64,000 nt of DNA from an uncultured Clostridia bacterium (GTDB lineage Bacteria > Bacillota > Clostridia > TANB77 > CAG-508). The position numbers were made by a program, and so were the translations under genes. Shown piece after piece: positions 46,326 to 55,139 of this stretch; the stretch's first letter is position 1; every line of letters starts with the position of its first letter. The notes under the pieces are model-generated. The model made no database searches. It was not told where the DNA came from and saw only the letters and a program-made list of their open reading frames with translations. The stretch covers positions 1 to 64,000 of the forward strand of contig CAKPRA010000005.1 in NCBI GenBank assembly GCA_934180065.1, given 5' to 3'.

Positions 46326-46366
46326 AGCGGACATAAATCTAATTAAGGATTTATGTCTGCTTTTGT
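46326..46366 (+). terminator. ABC operon terminator
   Basis: AGCGGACATAAATC pairs with GATTTATGTCTGCT (one G-U) across eight bases, followed by TTTTG. The AGCGGAC/GTCTGCT arms resemble those of the 212-bp repeat and of the hairpin near 15.66 kb. Confidence 0.88.
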
Positions 46367-46503
46367 AATATTAAAGAGGAAAGTATTATCATTTTTGTTT
46401 GAAAAAAATGTTGATACTTAAATAAAGTTATCAAACTGTGAGATATTTCATTATCATAATAATATTGTTATAATAATGAAATATTTAATACCATGATGAG
46501 TTA

Positions 46504-47368
46504 TTATAGTTTATTTGCATTTTCCTTTATAAATTTTTTCATAGTTGAATATCCTGTATTGTAAAGAAAATCAATTTGTTTATGGTCTAGTAAGCTAGTG
46601 TTTTTTGTATCTATTTTTACTATGTAGTCAGACCCATATTCTTCATATATAGATAGCTCATGTGAAAGAAGATTTATTGATTCTGAAATATTTTCAAATA
46701 GATTATACTCATGTTTACTTTTTGGACTTTTTTCAAAAGTAATACTAATTGTGTAATCAGCTCCTAGGTTTTTTAGCTCTCTCCAAGGAATGTTTTCACG
46801 AATTCCACCATCTACAAATTGAATATTGTTATATTTACAAGGTGAATATATTCCTGGAAAACTACAGCTTGATCTTACAGCTTTTTCTATAGGGATATTA
46901 TTCATATATATAATAGTATCTTTATAAGCAGCTAATCTTAATTTATTTTGTGAAGTGAATATGTAAGTTTCTCCAGTTTGAATATCTACACTTGGTATTA
47001 TTAATGGGAATTTTATTTGATTGATATTAGAAATATTACGTTTTGAACAGATCTTTTTTATGATATGTTCAAATCGCAATCCATTATTTAAACCAGTTAC
47101 GGTTGTTTTTCCGTGTAAAAATTAATTGAAAAATTATTTTTATTATTTCTATCTTTTGAATTTTTGTTATTTGTTTAGCATATTGCTTAAAAAAATCGTA
47201 AATTTCTGAAGGCTTGTAGCCAATTGCATATAGTGTAGCAACAATACTTCCAGAAGATGTTCCAGAAATATAATCAATTTTAATATTCTCATCTTCTAAA
47301 GCCTGTAGCACTCCTACATGCGAAGCTCCCTTTATTCCTCCTCCAGATAAACATAAACCTAATTTCAT
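46504..47368 (-). CDS. Patatin-like phospholipase, frame broken at a CGG codon
   Basis: Lipid acyl hydrolase of the RssA/patatin type. The first part (47368 to about 47114, 85 codons) has the oxyanion motif GGGIKGASHVG and the nucleophile elbow GTSSG. It then meets CGG (47113-47111) and would stop nine codons later. Skipping the C gives GGA and continues Lys-Thr-Thr-Val-Thr-Gly-Leu into the second part, which holds the catalytic-dyad block FVDGGIREN and runs to 46504. Joined length is about 287 residues, normal. Either a pseudogene by a one-base insertion or recoding as in divIVA and rsmD. Confidence 0.82.
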
Positions 47369-47393
47369 AAAATCACCTAATATTATTATATGA

Positions 47394-47424
47394 TTGGGAA
47401 AAGGGGACGGTTCTCTTTTCCCAA
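47394..47424. repeat. REP-like palindrome
   Basis: TTGGGAAAAG pairs with CTTTTCCCAA around a loop GGGACGGTTCT; a degraded second copy (GGGAAAAAGGGACAGTCT) follows at about 47430. The GGGACGGTTCT core is a familiar repeat in Clostridia, often linked to REP-associated (IS200-like) transposases. No such transposase is in the window. Confidence 0.65.
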
Positions 47425-47562
47425 AAAAGGGAAAAAGGGACAGTCTAGAAAAACGAAATATATTTCTTTTTATATGTATCTGAAAAGGAAACTATTCCTT
47501 TTTATTTCCATTGATTATTGGAAAAAATAAAAATATAATTAAATAAAGGGATTGTGATGTAA

Positions 47563-48837
47563 ATGAGAATTTTGAAATGTTATGGTGAAAAGATTGTACG
47601 AAAAGAGCTAAAGGCTTGCTACAAATTTTTTATTAAAGAGGCAAATAATCAAAAGAAAGGTAATGGATATGGTCTTATTAGAGATAAAACAATACTAGCA
47701 AATGATATTGCGAGTATTGCATCTGTTGGTTATGGATTAGCAGCATTGGTTATAGGTGTAGAACATAAATGGATTTCATATAGAAAAGCGTATAATAAGG
47801 CAGTTGGTACTTTAGATACATTTATTAATAATGTAGAAGGAATAAATGGCTTTTTTTATCATTTTGTAAATATGGAAAATGGTAAAAGAAAATGGAATTG
47901 TGAAGTATCTATAATAGATACAGCTATATTCATATGTGGAGCTTTGACTGCTGGGGAATATTTTGGAAAAGATGTGAAGAAAAAGGCTGAAATTTTGTAT
48001 AAAAAAATAAATTGGCAGTGGTATAGAAACGAAAAAGATAATTATTTTTATATGGGGTATAAACCTGAAATTGGATTTTGGGGACATTGGGATATGTATG
48101 CAGAGCAATTAATGTTATATGTTTTGGGAGTAAGCTCTCCAACATTTCCTATAGAAAAAAGTATGTATTATACATTCCAAAGGAAAAAAGCTGATTATTG
48201 CGATATTAAAGATATAATATATACATATTGTGGGACATTATTTCCATATCAGTTTTCACATGCATGGATAGATTTTAGAAATTTAGAAGATGAAAATCAA
48301 ACTGATTGGTTTGAAAATTCTATAAAAGCAACTAAAGCAAATAGACAATATTGCATAAATAATATGAATAATTTTAAAACATATAACGAAAATTCATGGG
48401 GATTAACTTCATGTTTATCTCCAAGAGGATATTGTGAATTTGGAGCTAAACCAAGTGAAGCTAATTTAAATAAAATGAATGATGGTACTGTATCTCCTTG
48501 TGGTGCAATAGGTTCAATTGTTTTTACACCAAATGAAAGTATAAAAGCAATGGAATATTATTACAATAACTTTCCAAAATTATGGGGAAAATATGGTTTT
48601 AAGGATGGATATAATTTAGAAAAAAAATCACCTTGGTTTGCAGAGGAATATATAGGAATTGATAAGGGAATAGAGCTATTAATGATTGAAAATTATTTGA
48701 ATGAAACCATTTGGAGATATTTTATGAAAAATAAATATGTGAAAGAAGGGCTAGATATATTGAAAATAAAAAGAATAGCAAAATATAAAAATGATTCTAG
48801 AATAATTGGTACTGCCATGTTAGAATATGTACAATGA
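47563..48837 (+). CDS. Glucoamylase-family (GH144-like) protein
   Basis: A 424-residue cytosolic protein with an (alpha/alpha) barrel look. Blocks NGYGLIRD, DTAIFICGALTAGEYFG, GFWGHWDMYAEQLMLYVLG, WGLTSCLSP and SPWFAEEYIGIDKG match the COG5368 glycoamylase family, which includes endo-beta-1,2-glucanases (GH144). Substrate inferred from the family; there is no signal peptide. It stands alone. Confidence 0.75.
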   Translation: MRILKCYGEKIVRKELKACYKFFIKEANNQKKGNGYGLIRDKTILANDIASIASVGYGLAALVIGVEHKWISYRKAYNKAVGTLDTFINNVEGINGFFYHFVNMENGKRKWNCEVSIIDTAIFICGALTAGEYFGKDVKKKAEILYKKINWQWYRNEKDNYFYMGYKPEIGFWGHWDMYAEQLMLYVLGVSSPTFPIEKSMYYTFQRKKADYCDIKDIIYTYCGTLFPYQFSHAWIDFRNLEDENQTDWFENSIKATKANRQYCINNMNNFKTYNENSWGLTSCLSPRGYCEFGAKPSEANLNKMNDGTVSPCGAIGSIVFTPNESIKAMEYYYNNFPKLWGKYGFKDGYNLEKKSPWFAEEYIGIDKGIELLMIENYLNETIWRYFMKNKYVKEGLDILKIKRIAKYKNDSRIIGTAMLEYVQ

Positions 48838-48868
48838 AATATTTATGTAAGGGTATTAAAGAGCTGAA

Positions 48869-48897
48869 TTGACAAACTAGAAAAAAGAGCTTATTAT
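48869..48897 (+). promoter_or_regulatory. Promoter for the ABC-F leader and gene
   Basis: TTGACA at 48869-48874, a 17-bp spacer and TATTAT at 48892-48897. The leader peptide gene starts 33 bp downstream. Confidence 0.75.
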
Positions 48898-48929
48898 ATA
48901 ACCATAATATTAAAAAGGAGAGCAAAAAA

Positions 48930-49004
48930 ATGAATAGAGAAAAAGAGCTAAGGAGTAAAATAAAATATAGGGGCTTCGGCTGTGTAACTATTACAACGAG
49001 ATAA
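48930..49004 (+). CDS. 24-residue leader peptide of the ABC-F gene
   Basis: ATG 48930, nine bases after AAGGAG, to TAA 49002. The product is MNREKELRSKIKYRGFG followed by CVTITTR. Its last codons overlap the base-paired segments that govern access to the ribosome-binding site of the ABC-F gene, so ribosome stalling here would be the sensor of a translation-blocking drug. The length and position match leader peptides of erm and ABC-F resistance genes. Confidence 0.8.
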   Translation: MNREKELRSKIKYRGFGCVTITTR

Positions 49005-49088
49005 AGCTATATATTAAATATAGTTGTTGTAATAGTTGATATATGGCATTATATCTCGTTATAAAAATACATATATAAGGAGATATAA
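48986..49088 (+). promoter_or_regulatory. Translational attenuator of the ABC-F gene
   Basis: Segment 1 AACTATTACAAC (48986-48997) pairs with segment 3 GTTGTAATAGTT (49026-49037). Segment 2 AACGAGATA (48995-49003) pairs with segment 4 TATCTCGTT (49052-49060). Segment 4 alternatively pairs through TTATATCTC (49049-49057) with GAGATATAA (49080-49088), which includes the ribosome-binding site. With 1:3 formed, 4 hides the site. A ribosome stalled over 1 lets 2:4 form and frees it. This is the classic erm-type logic. Confidence 0.85.
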
Positions 49089-49090
49089 TT

Positions 49091-50716
49091 ATGATTGAAA
49101 TAGAATTAAATAATATAATAAAAAATTACGGATTAAAAAATGTGTTAAATGGAATGAATTTAACACTAAAAACAGGTGAGAGAGCAGTACTAATAGGTTG
49201 CAATGGAGCAGGAAAAAGCACAGTTTTTAAAATTATAATGAAACAAGAAAATATAAGTGCTGGAACAATAAATATTAGGAAAAATGCTACAATAGGTATG
49301 CTGAAACAAATTTATGAATATGAAGAAGAAATTCCAAATGTATATAATTTTTTGCAAAGAAGTTTTGAGCAATTTTTTGAATTAGAAACAAAATTAAAAA
49401 AATTGGAAGATGAGATGTCTTATGAAAAAGATGACGAAAAAATGAGTGAATTACTACAAAAATATGGAAATGTACAACAAAAATATATACAAATGGGAGG
49501 CTATGATATTCAAGAAAAATTTAATAAAATATGCTCTGGATTACAAATAAATGAAAAAATGTTAAATCAAAATTATAATGATTTAAGTGGAGGAGAAAAA
49601 ACTATAGTAAATTTAGGTGCATTGTTATTAAAAGAGCCAAGTATACTTTTGTTAGATGAGCCAACAAATCACCTAGATATGGAAAAATTAGAGTGGTTAG
49701 AAAAATTTTTAAAAGAATATAAAGGAACTATATTAATGGTTTCGCATGACAGATATTTTTTAGATAAAGTTGCTACCAAAACAATTTTATTGGAAAATGG
49801 AAAAGAAAAAATATATTTTGGAAATTACTCATATTTTCTAAAAGAAGACGAAAAAAGAACTCTTGCTGAATTTGAAAATTATAAAAATCAGCAGAAAATG
49901 ATTAAAAAGATGAAAGAGTCTATAAAAACTTTAAGAAAATTTGGAGAGCTTGCTAAAAATGAAATGTTCTTTAAGAGAGCAAAAAGTATAGAAAAAAAAT
50001 TAGCAAAAATAGAGCAACTTCCACAAGTTAATTTAGAGCAAAAAACATTACTTAATTTTAAATTAAATATTGATTCAAGATCTGGAAAAGATGTTGTTAT
50101 AATAAATAATTTGAATAAAAATTTTGAAAGTAAAAATATATTTGAAAATGCAAATTTGCAAATACACTATGGTGAAAAAATTGCGCTAATAGGAAAAAAT
50201 GGAACAGGAAAAAGTACATTATTAAAAATCATTATGAATGAAGATTGTGAATATACTGGTGAAATAAAAATAGGTCAGTCAGTAAATATTGGATATATCC
50301 CACAAGAAATAAAATTTGAAGATGATAATCAAACAATATTAAATTTTTTTGAACAATTTGATAATCGAAATGAAACTGAAATAAGAACAAGTTTAGCAAA
50401 ATATATGTTTAGAGGAAATGATGTGTTCAAGAAGGTAAGTAGTTTATCTGGAGGAGAAAAGGTTAGATTGATACTTGCAAAATTGCTAAAACAAAACATT
50501 AATTTTTTAATATTGGATGAACCAACAAATCATATTGATATTGAAACAAGAGAATTGTTAGAAGAAGCAATAAAGGAATATTCAGGAACAGTACTATTTG
50601 TTTCGCATGACAGATATTTTATAAATAACTTGGCGGAAAGAATTGTGGAAGTAAAAGAAAAAAGATTTTTTTCTTATATTGGAAATTATGATGAATATTT
50701 GAGAAAGATTGAATAA
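49091..50716 (+). CDS. ABC-F ribosome protection protein, VmlR/CplR-like
   Basis: A 541-residue soluble protein with two ATPase domains and no membrane part: Walker A GCNGAGKST and GKNGTGKST, signatures LSGGEKT and LSGGEKVRL, and the family hallmark LDEPTNHLD / LDEPTNHID. The interdomain linker (about 240-320) that reaches toward the ribosomal centre is Lys-rich. The inducible leader makes an antibiotic resistance role (lincosamide, streptogramin A or pleuromutilin type) likely; the exact spectrum is not predictable from sequence. Confidence 0.92.
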   Translation: MIEIELNNIIKNYGLKNVLNGMNLTLKTGERAVLIGCNGAGKSTVFKIIMKQENISAGTINIRKNATIGMLKQIYEYEEEIPNVYNFLQRSFEQFFELETKLKKLEDEMSYEKDDEKMSELLQKYGNVQQKYIQMGGYDIQEKFNKICSGLQINEKMLNQNYNDLSGGEKTIVNLGALLLKEPSILLLDEPTNHLDMEKLEWLEKFLKEYKGTILMVSHDRYFLDKVATKTILLENGKEKIYFGNYSYFLKEDEKRTLAEFENYKNQQKMIKKMKESIKTLRKFGELAKNEMFFKRAKSIEKKLAKIEQLPQVNLEQKTLLNFKLNIDSRSGKDVVIINNLNKNFESKNIFENANLQIHYGEKIALIGKNGTGKSTLLKIIMNEDCEYTGEIKIGQSVNIGYIPQEIKFEDDNQTILNFFEQFDNRNETEIRTSLAKYMFRGNDVFKKVSSLSGGEKVRLILAKLLKQNINFLILDEPTNHIDIETRELLEEAIKEYSGTVLFVSHDRYFINNLAERIVEVKEKRFFSYIGNYDEYLRKIE

Positions 50717-50785
50717 AGCAATAAATTTGGGAAAATGGAAATAATTTTAGTGAAAATCCATTGGAACTGAAAGGAGAAAATACAT

Positions 50786-51181
50786 ATGGATAAAAATGAA
50801 TTAATTAAATTAGTAGAAAGCTTAAATTTTCCACAAGAAGAATATTATATTTTGTCTAGTGGTTGTTTACTATTTTATGGTCTACGAGAAAAAGCTAATG
50901 ATTTAGATTTGTGTATATCAGAAAAATTGTTTAATAATATAAAAGAAAAATATAATTTAGTCGAAGAAAAGAAAAATGAGTGTGGATTTTATAAATTAAA
51001 TGATTTAGTGGAAGTTGTAGTTGATTCGCCAGCAGAATTTGAGAATCAATATGATTTTAAATATGGTTACCAACTTCAAAAATTAGAGATAATATTAATG
51101 GATAAAAAGAAAAGAAATCTACCAAAGGATAAGTGTGATATTGATAATATTGAGAGATATTTAAGTGAGATAGAAAGATAA
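50786..51181 (+). CDS. Nucleotidyltransferase-like small protein
   Basis: A 131-residue protein. SSGCLLFYGLREKANDLDL resembles the GS-x-n-D-x-D active site of minimal nucleotidyltransferases and AbiEii-like proteins; a later acidic block is VEVVVDSPAEF. No toxin-antitoxin partner is adjacent. Function uncertain. AAGGAG precedes it and a terminator follows. Confidence 0.6.
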   Translation: MDKNELIKLVESLNFPQEEYYILSSGCLLFYGLREKANDLDLCISEKLFNNIKEKYNLVEEKKNECGFYKLNDLVEVVVDSPAEFENQYDFKYGYQLQKLEIILMDKKKRNLPKDKCDIDNIERYLSEIER

Positions 51182-51186
51182 TTTGA

Positions 51187-51225
51187 AGAATCTGAAGAAT
51201 GAAAAATTTTTTCAGATTCTTTTTC
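51187..51225 (+). terminator. Terminator
   Basis: AGAATCTGAA pairs with TTCAGATTCT across a 14-base loop, followed by TTTTC. Confidence 0.85.
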
Positions 51226-51571
51226 GTAAGATAAAATTCTGAAACTTATTAAAGTTATTTATGTCGTAGTAAAAGTTAGTTAGTGTATAATATTTGTAGG
51301 CAAAAATAAAAATATTTGAAAATACTTCATAAAAAATAAAAGTTTTTTCATGATTTTGAAAAAACTTGATTGCAATAATAAAAGAGGGTATAATTATTTT
51401 ATAGTTAGGAAGAGCTTTATGGAAAGGATAAGTAGAGAAAATTATTTATCTATATTAAAAATTTCAAAGATTAACAAATAATATCAATAAATTTTGAAAA
51501 TGCAGATTATGAGGAATTGCAAGACAGAAAGAAATTATATGAATATATAAATTAGAAAGGAAATAATTAGA
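51226..51571 (+). other. Intergenic region with possible gene remnant
   Basis: ATG 51419, preceded by TTAGGAAGAG, opens a 20-codon frame (MERISRENYLSILKISKINK). Right after its stop a second short frame (about 51475-51555) reads INFENADYEELQDRKKLYEY. The two could be pieces of one decayed small gene; the shift is not of the CGG type. Nothing else is seen. Confidence 0.3.
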
Positions 51572-52723
51572 ATGGATGAAAAAGAATTAAGAAAAAATAT
51601 GTCAAATGAAATAATGGAAGTTCAATTTTTACCAACAATAACTGAAATATCTCTAAAAAAAGTAAAATATGAAAAATATTCAATAAAAAATCTGGCAGCA
51701 TTAGGAGTTGCCTCAGAACCAGTGATATCTGCAATGCAAAAATTAGGTAAAAAAACCGGAAAGAGCGGTATTTATAGAGTAAATACTAAGGGAATGGAAA
51801 TGTTTGAATCTAAAGGTGGATATATAGGATCTTTGAAAGCAGATAATGGTGGTGTTGGAGGAGGTCAAGCTATAATGGAACCTTTGCAATGTGATCCGAC
51901 AATGATATTTATGTCTGTGGCATTAATGACAATTGAAAATAAATTGGATGAGATTAAAAGTATACAGCAAGAAATGTTAGACTTTGTTAAGGCAAAGGAA
52001 AAAGCAAAGATAAGAGGAAATTTAAATACACTAATAGATGTATTAAATAATTATAAGTTTAATTGTGACAATGAGAAATATAAAAATAACAAACATATAT
52101 TAGTACAAGACATTAAAAGAAATTCAGAACAAAGCATTTTATTATATAGAGATTTAATTCAAACTATGCTATCAAAAAAGGAATTAATGCATAGTGATCA
52201 AGAGATTAAATCAAAAGTTAAAAAGTTAGGCGAAAATTTAACGGAATATCAATTAGCGTTATATTTATATTCATTTTCATCATTTCTTGAAGTGATGTTA
52301 TTAGAAAATTTTAATAAGAATTATATTAATGAAGTAAAAGAAAAAATTAGCGAATATGAGTTTAATTATAGAGAATTATATACTAAATGTTATAATGAAA
52401 TCGAAAGCAGTACAGGAAAATCTATACAAACTATATTGACTAAAGGTTTAGCAAATGCTAGTAAAGGAACGGGAGAATTAATATCTAAAATACCATTTAT
52501 TTCTAAAGGTCAAGTTGATGAGTTTTTTATTAATTCGGGAAATAAAATAAAAAAATTAAATGAAAAAAGAAATGATAAAAATATTCAAAAAATAGTTGAA
52601 AATTCAATAAAAGGAGTAAATCCATTCATTGAATATTTAAATAAAGTAAGTATTATTTATAATGAACCAATAGAAATTTTAATGGATAATAATAATTTGT
52701 ATTTAATAGAAGGAGAAAATTAA
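51572..52723 (+). CDS. Hypothetical protein with Gly-rich segment
   Basis: A 383-residue, mostly helical soluble protein. The N-terminal third contains NLAALGVASEPVISAMQKLG and a Gly-rich stretch (ADNGGVGGGQAIMEP); the rest is Lys/Asn-rich helix with a likely coiled coil. No membrane segment or catalytic motif. I do not recognise the family. AGAAAGGA precedes the ATG; it is a single gene with its own terminator. Confidence 0.65.
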   Translation: MDEKELRKNMSNEIMEVQFLPTITEISLKKVKYEKYSIKNLAALGVASEPVISAMQKLGKKTGKSGIYRVNTKGMEMFESKGGYIGSLKADNGGVGGGQAIMEPLQCDPTMIFMSVALMTIENKLDEIKSIQQEMLDFVKAKEKAKIRGNLNTLIDVLNNYKFNCDNEKYKNNKHILVQDIKRNSEQSILLYRDLIQTMLSKKELMHSDQEIKSKVKKLGENLTEYQLALYLYSFSSFLEVMLLENFNKNYINEVKEKISEYEFNYRELYTKCYNEIESSTGKSIQTILTKGLANASKGTGELISKIPFISKGQVDEFFINSGNKIKKLNEKRNDKNIQKIVENSIKGVNPFIEYLNKVSIIYNEPIEILMDNNNLYLIEGEN

Positions 52724-52734
52724 AAATACAGAAG

Positions 52735-52761
52735 AACTATGTTTAATAACATAGTTTTTTT
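52735..52761 (+). terminator. Terminator
   Basis: AACTATGTT pairs perfectly with AACATAGTT across TAAT, followed by a T-run. Confidence 0.9.
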
Positions 52762-52886
52762 GTATTTTTAACTATGTACAATATTGTGATTTGTAAGTGA
52801 AAATGTCTTATAATCTTTTCCTCTTTAAAATTGTAAAAATTAATATAATTTGATATAATACAATCATCAAAGAAAGGAGGGAAAAT

Positions 52887-53396
52887 ATGAAGTATATAAA
52901 CAAAGGGAAAAGGGATATTTTAATATTTCCTCAATTTACGAATATAGAAAAAATTGAAAATATTAGAAAACAGTATGATGAATTGTATAAAATATTGCCA
53001 CCACATATAACTTTAGCATTTCCGTTTGAAAGCTCTATGTCTAATGATGAGCTAAAAGACAGATTAATGCAAGTTTTAAAATCCGTGGAACCATTTGAAA
53101 TAGTGATGTCAGGTGTGTCATTACATAAAGATGAAAATATTAAGACTAACTATATATTTTTAAATGTCGTGTCAGGCGTGAAAGAAATAAAGATACTGCA
53201 TAATGAAATATATGAAAAAGTATTAAATCAAAAAATGAGTTTTGAATATATACCTCATATAACCCTTGGAACTACGGAAAATGATCAGATTGAATTTGAA
53301 ATGAATGATGAGTTTAAAACCATAGTTACCAAAGTTTCTGTGGAAGAAATTGGAGAAAATGAAAAGTCAAATGTGTTATTTGAGGTAGATTTATAA
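52887..53396 (+). CDS. 2'-5' RNA ligase family (2H phosphoesterase) protein
   Basis: A 169-residue protein with the two HxT motifs of 2H phosphoesterases: H40-I-T42 (PPHITLAFPF) and H124-I-T126 (IPHITLGTT). The family hydrolyses cyclic phosphates or 2'-5' bonds; the substrate here is unknown. A strong AAGGAGGG precedes the ATG. The Nudix gene follows after 23 bp. Confidence 0.85.
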   Translation: MKYINKGKRDILIFPQFTNIEKIENIRKQYDELYKILPPHITLAFPFESSMSNDELKDRLMQVLKSVEPFEIVMSGVSLHKDENIKTNYIFLNVVSGVKEIKILHNEIYEKVLNQKMSFEYIPHITLGTTENDQIEFEMNDEFKTIVTKVSVEEIGENEKSNVLFEVDL

Positions 53397-53419
53397 ATTA
53401 TAAAAGAGAGGATAAAACT

Positions 53420-53923
53420 ATGGAAAAACGAGATTTATATGATAAAAATAGAAGTTTAACAGGAAAAACAATATACAAAGGCGAGTCAGTACCTGAAGGC
53501 TCATATATAGTAGTGGTACTTATTTACATACAAAACTCTAAAGGAGAGTTTTTATTACAAAAAAGAAGTGCAAGAAAAAATGGATTATGGGCAACTACAG
53601 GTGGACATCCAAAATCTGGAGAAGATAGTATTCAGGGAATATTAACAGAAGTAAAAGAAGAGATTGGAGTGGATTTAAATTCAGAAAAATTAGTAAAATA
53701 CTATGGCGGAAGGTCTGAAAAAGAAAGAGTTTTTTGGGATGATTATTATATAAAAATGGATGTTGATAATATTGAAAAACTAAAATTACAAGAGGAAGAA
53801 GTTGAAAAAGTTGGCTGGTTTTCAATTGATGAAATAAAGAAAATGAATGATGAAGGAGAATTTTTTAGAAATCATTATGAAGAATTTGAAGTTTTGATGG
53901 ATTGGTTGAAGAAAAGTGAGTAG
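53420..53923 (+). CDS. Nudix hydrolase
   Basis: A 167-residue protein with a Nudix box (GGHPKSGEDSIQGILTEVKE plus EIG, one insertion relative to the consensus). The N-terminus (MEKRDLYDKNRSLTGK) and GGHPKSGE resemble IPP-isomerase-like/YfcD Nudix proteins; the substrate is uncertain. It is probably co-transcribed with the 2H phosphoesterase. Confidence 0.85.
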   Translation: MEKRDLYDKNRSLTGKTIYKGESVPEGSYIVVVLIYIQNSKGEFLLQKRSARKNGLWATTGGHPKSGEDSIQGILTEVKEEIGVDLNSEKLVKYYGGRSEKERVFWDDYYIKMDVDNIEKLKLQEEEVEKVGWFSIDEIKKMNDEGEFFRNHYEEFEVLMDWLKKSE

Positions 53924-54004
53924 GTGAAATTATATAAGAAAACAGGATTACAACATTGGCATATATTTCATGTAATCGCGAAAAATAATTAAAAGGAGAA
54001 AATT

Positions 54005-54676
54005 ATGAAAATGGCATTAAAGTGTTTGTTAATTGGAATAGCTATAGTTATCATATTTATTTTGGGAATAAATTTTTATGTTAAACAGTCTACTAAAAAT
54101 AGAATTATAAAAAATCAAGAGTATAAAGATTTATCTGATGTAGATTGCATAATTATCTTAGGTGCTGGAGTATGGGGAGATAAACCAAGTCCAATGTTAG
54201 AGGATAGATTGTTAGAAGGTATTAATCTATACAAAAATAATGTGTCTAGTAAAATTATAATGAGTGGTGATCATGGAAGAGAAGATTATGATGAGGTAAA
54301 TCTTATGAAGAATTATGCTATTGAAAAAGGGATACCATCAGAAGATATTTTTATGGATCATGCTGGATTTTCTACTTATGAAACTATGTATAGAGCAAAA
54401 GAGATTTTTAAGGCTAAAAAGGTAGTAATTGTAACACAAAATTATCATATGTATAGAGCTTTGTATGATGCGAAAAAGCTGGGATTAGATGCATATGGAG
54501 TATGTTCTGATCCAAGACAATATGTTGGGGCAACATATAGAGAAATAAGAGAAATATTGGCAAGAGATAAGGATTTTGTTAAATGTATATTTAAGCCAAA
54601 GCCTACTTATTTAGGAGATGAAGTTCCTGTGAGTGGAAATGGTGATATAACGAATGATAAGAAAAGAGATGTTTAG
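54005..54676 (+). CDS. YdcF/SanA family (DUF218) membrane protein
   Basis: A 223-residue protein with one N-terminal helix (about 5-25) and a DUF218 domain outside the membrane: DCIIILGAGVWGDKPSPMLEDRL, KIIMSGDHG, and TQNYHMYRALYDAKKLG. The SanA/YdcF family has been linked to envelope barrier function and vancomycin exclusion in other bacteria; the role here is inferred. AAAGGAG precedes it. Confidence 0.82.
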   Translation: MKMALKCLLIGIAIVIIFILGINFYVKQSTKNRIIKNQEYKDLSDVDCIIILGAGVWGDKPSPMLEDRLLEGINLYKNNVSSKIIMSGDHGREDYDEVNLMKNYAIEKGIPSEDIFMDHAGFSTYETMYRAKEIFKAKKVVIVTQNYHMYRALYDAKKLGLDAYGVCSDPRQYVGATYREIREILARDKDFVKCIFKPKPTYLGDEVPVSGNGDITNDKKRDV

Positions 54677-54732
54677 CAAGATTGTATAGTTAAATTTGAG
54701 AAAATACTATTCTAAAGCAAAGGAGTGGAAAT

Positions 54733-55119
54733 ATGAAGGTATTAACAATAAAGCAACCATGGGCTAGTTTGATAATGCTTGGTTATAAAAGATTTGAATT
54801 TAGAAGTTGGAAAACAAATTATAGAGGAGAGCTCCTTATTCATGCTGGACAAGGAATTGATAAAGAGGCGATGAAAAGATTACAAAAATATATCCCCAAA
54901 GATATGCCAAAAGGTAAAATATTGGGAAAAGCTAAGTTGGTTGATTGTGTGAAAATGTCTCCGGAGTTTAAATCTGAGCTTTTGAAGGAAAATAAGGATA
55001 TATATACAGATAGTGCTTTTAAGGAGAACTATGGCTGGCAAATGGAGGATATTGAGGTTTTCGATGAACCTATTGAGGCAAAAGGACATTTGAGTTTGTG
55101 GGAGTTTGAAATGAAGTAA
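54733..55119 (+). CDS. ASCH domain protein
   Basis: A 128-residue protein beginning KVLTIKQPWASLI, the ASCH signature, with KRFEFRSWKTNYRGELLIHAG. ASCH domains are RNA-binding or modified-base nucleoside hydrolase folds. The exact role is unknown. AAAGGAG lies before the ATG. Confidence 0.8.
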   Translation: MKVLTIKQPWASLIMLGYKRFEFRSWKTNYRGELLIHAGQGIDKEAMKRLQKYIPKDMPKGKILGKAKLVDCVKMSPEFKSELLKENKDIYTDSAFKENYGWQMEDIEVFDEPIEAKGHLSLWEFEMK

Positions 55120-55139
55120 ATTGTAGGAGATGAATTGTT

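Noticed and set aside
15445..47368. Ordinary sequencing or assembly error as sole explanation of the four frameshifts
   Set aside because: Not excluded, but the same base is inserted before GGA each time and never elsewhere, which random errors would not produce. Read data would settle it.
51419..51555. A fifth CGG-type frameshift in the short split frame
   Set aside because: There is no CGG and the frame relation is not +1, so this is better seen as decay or chance.
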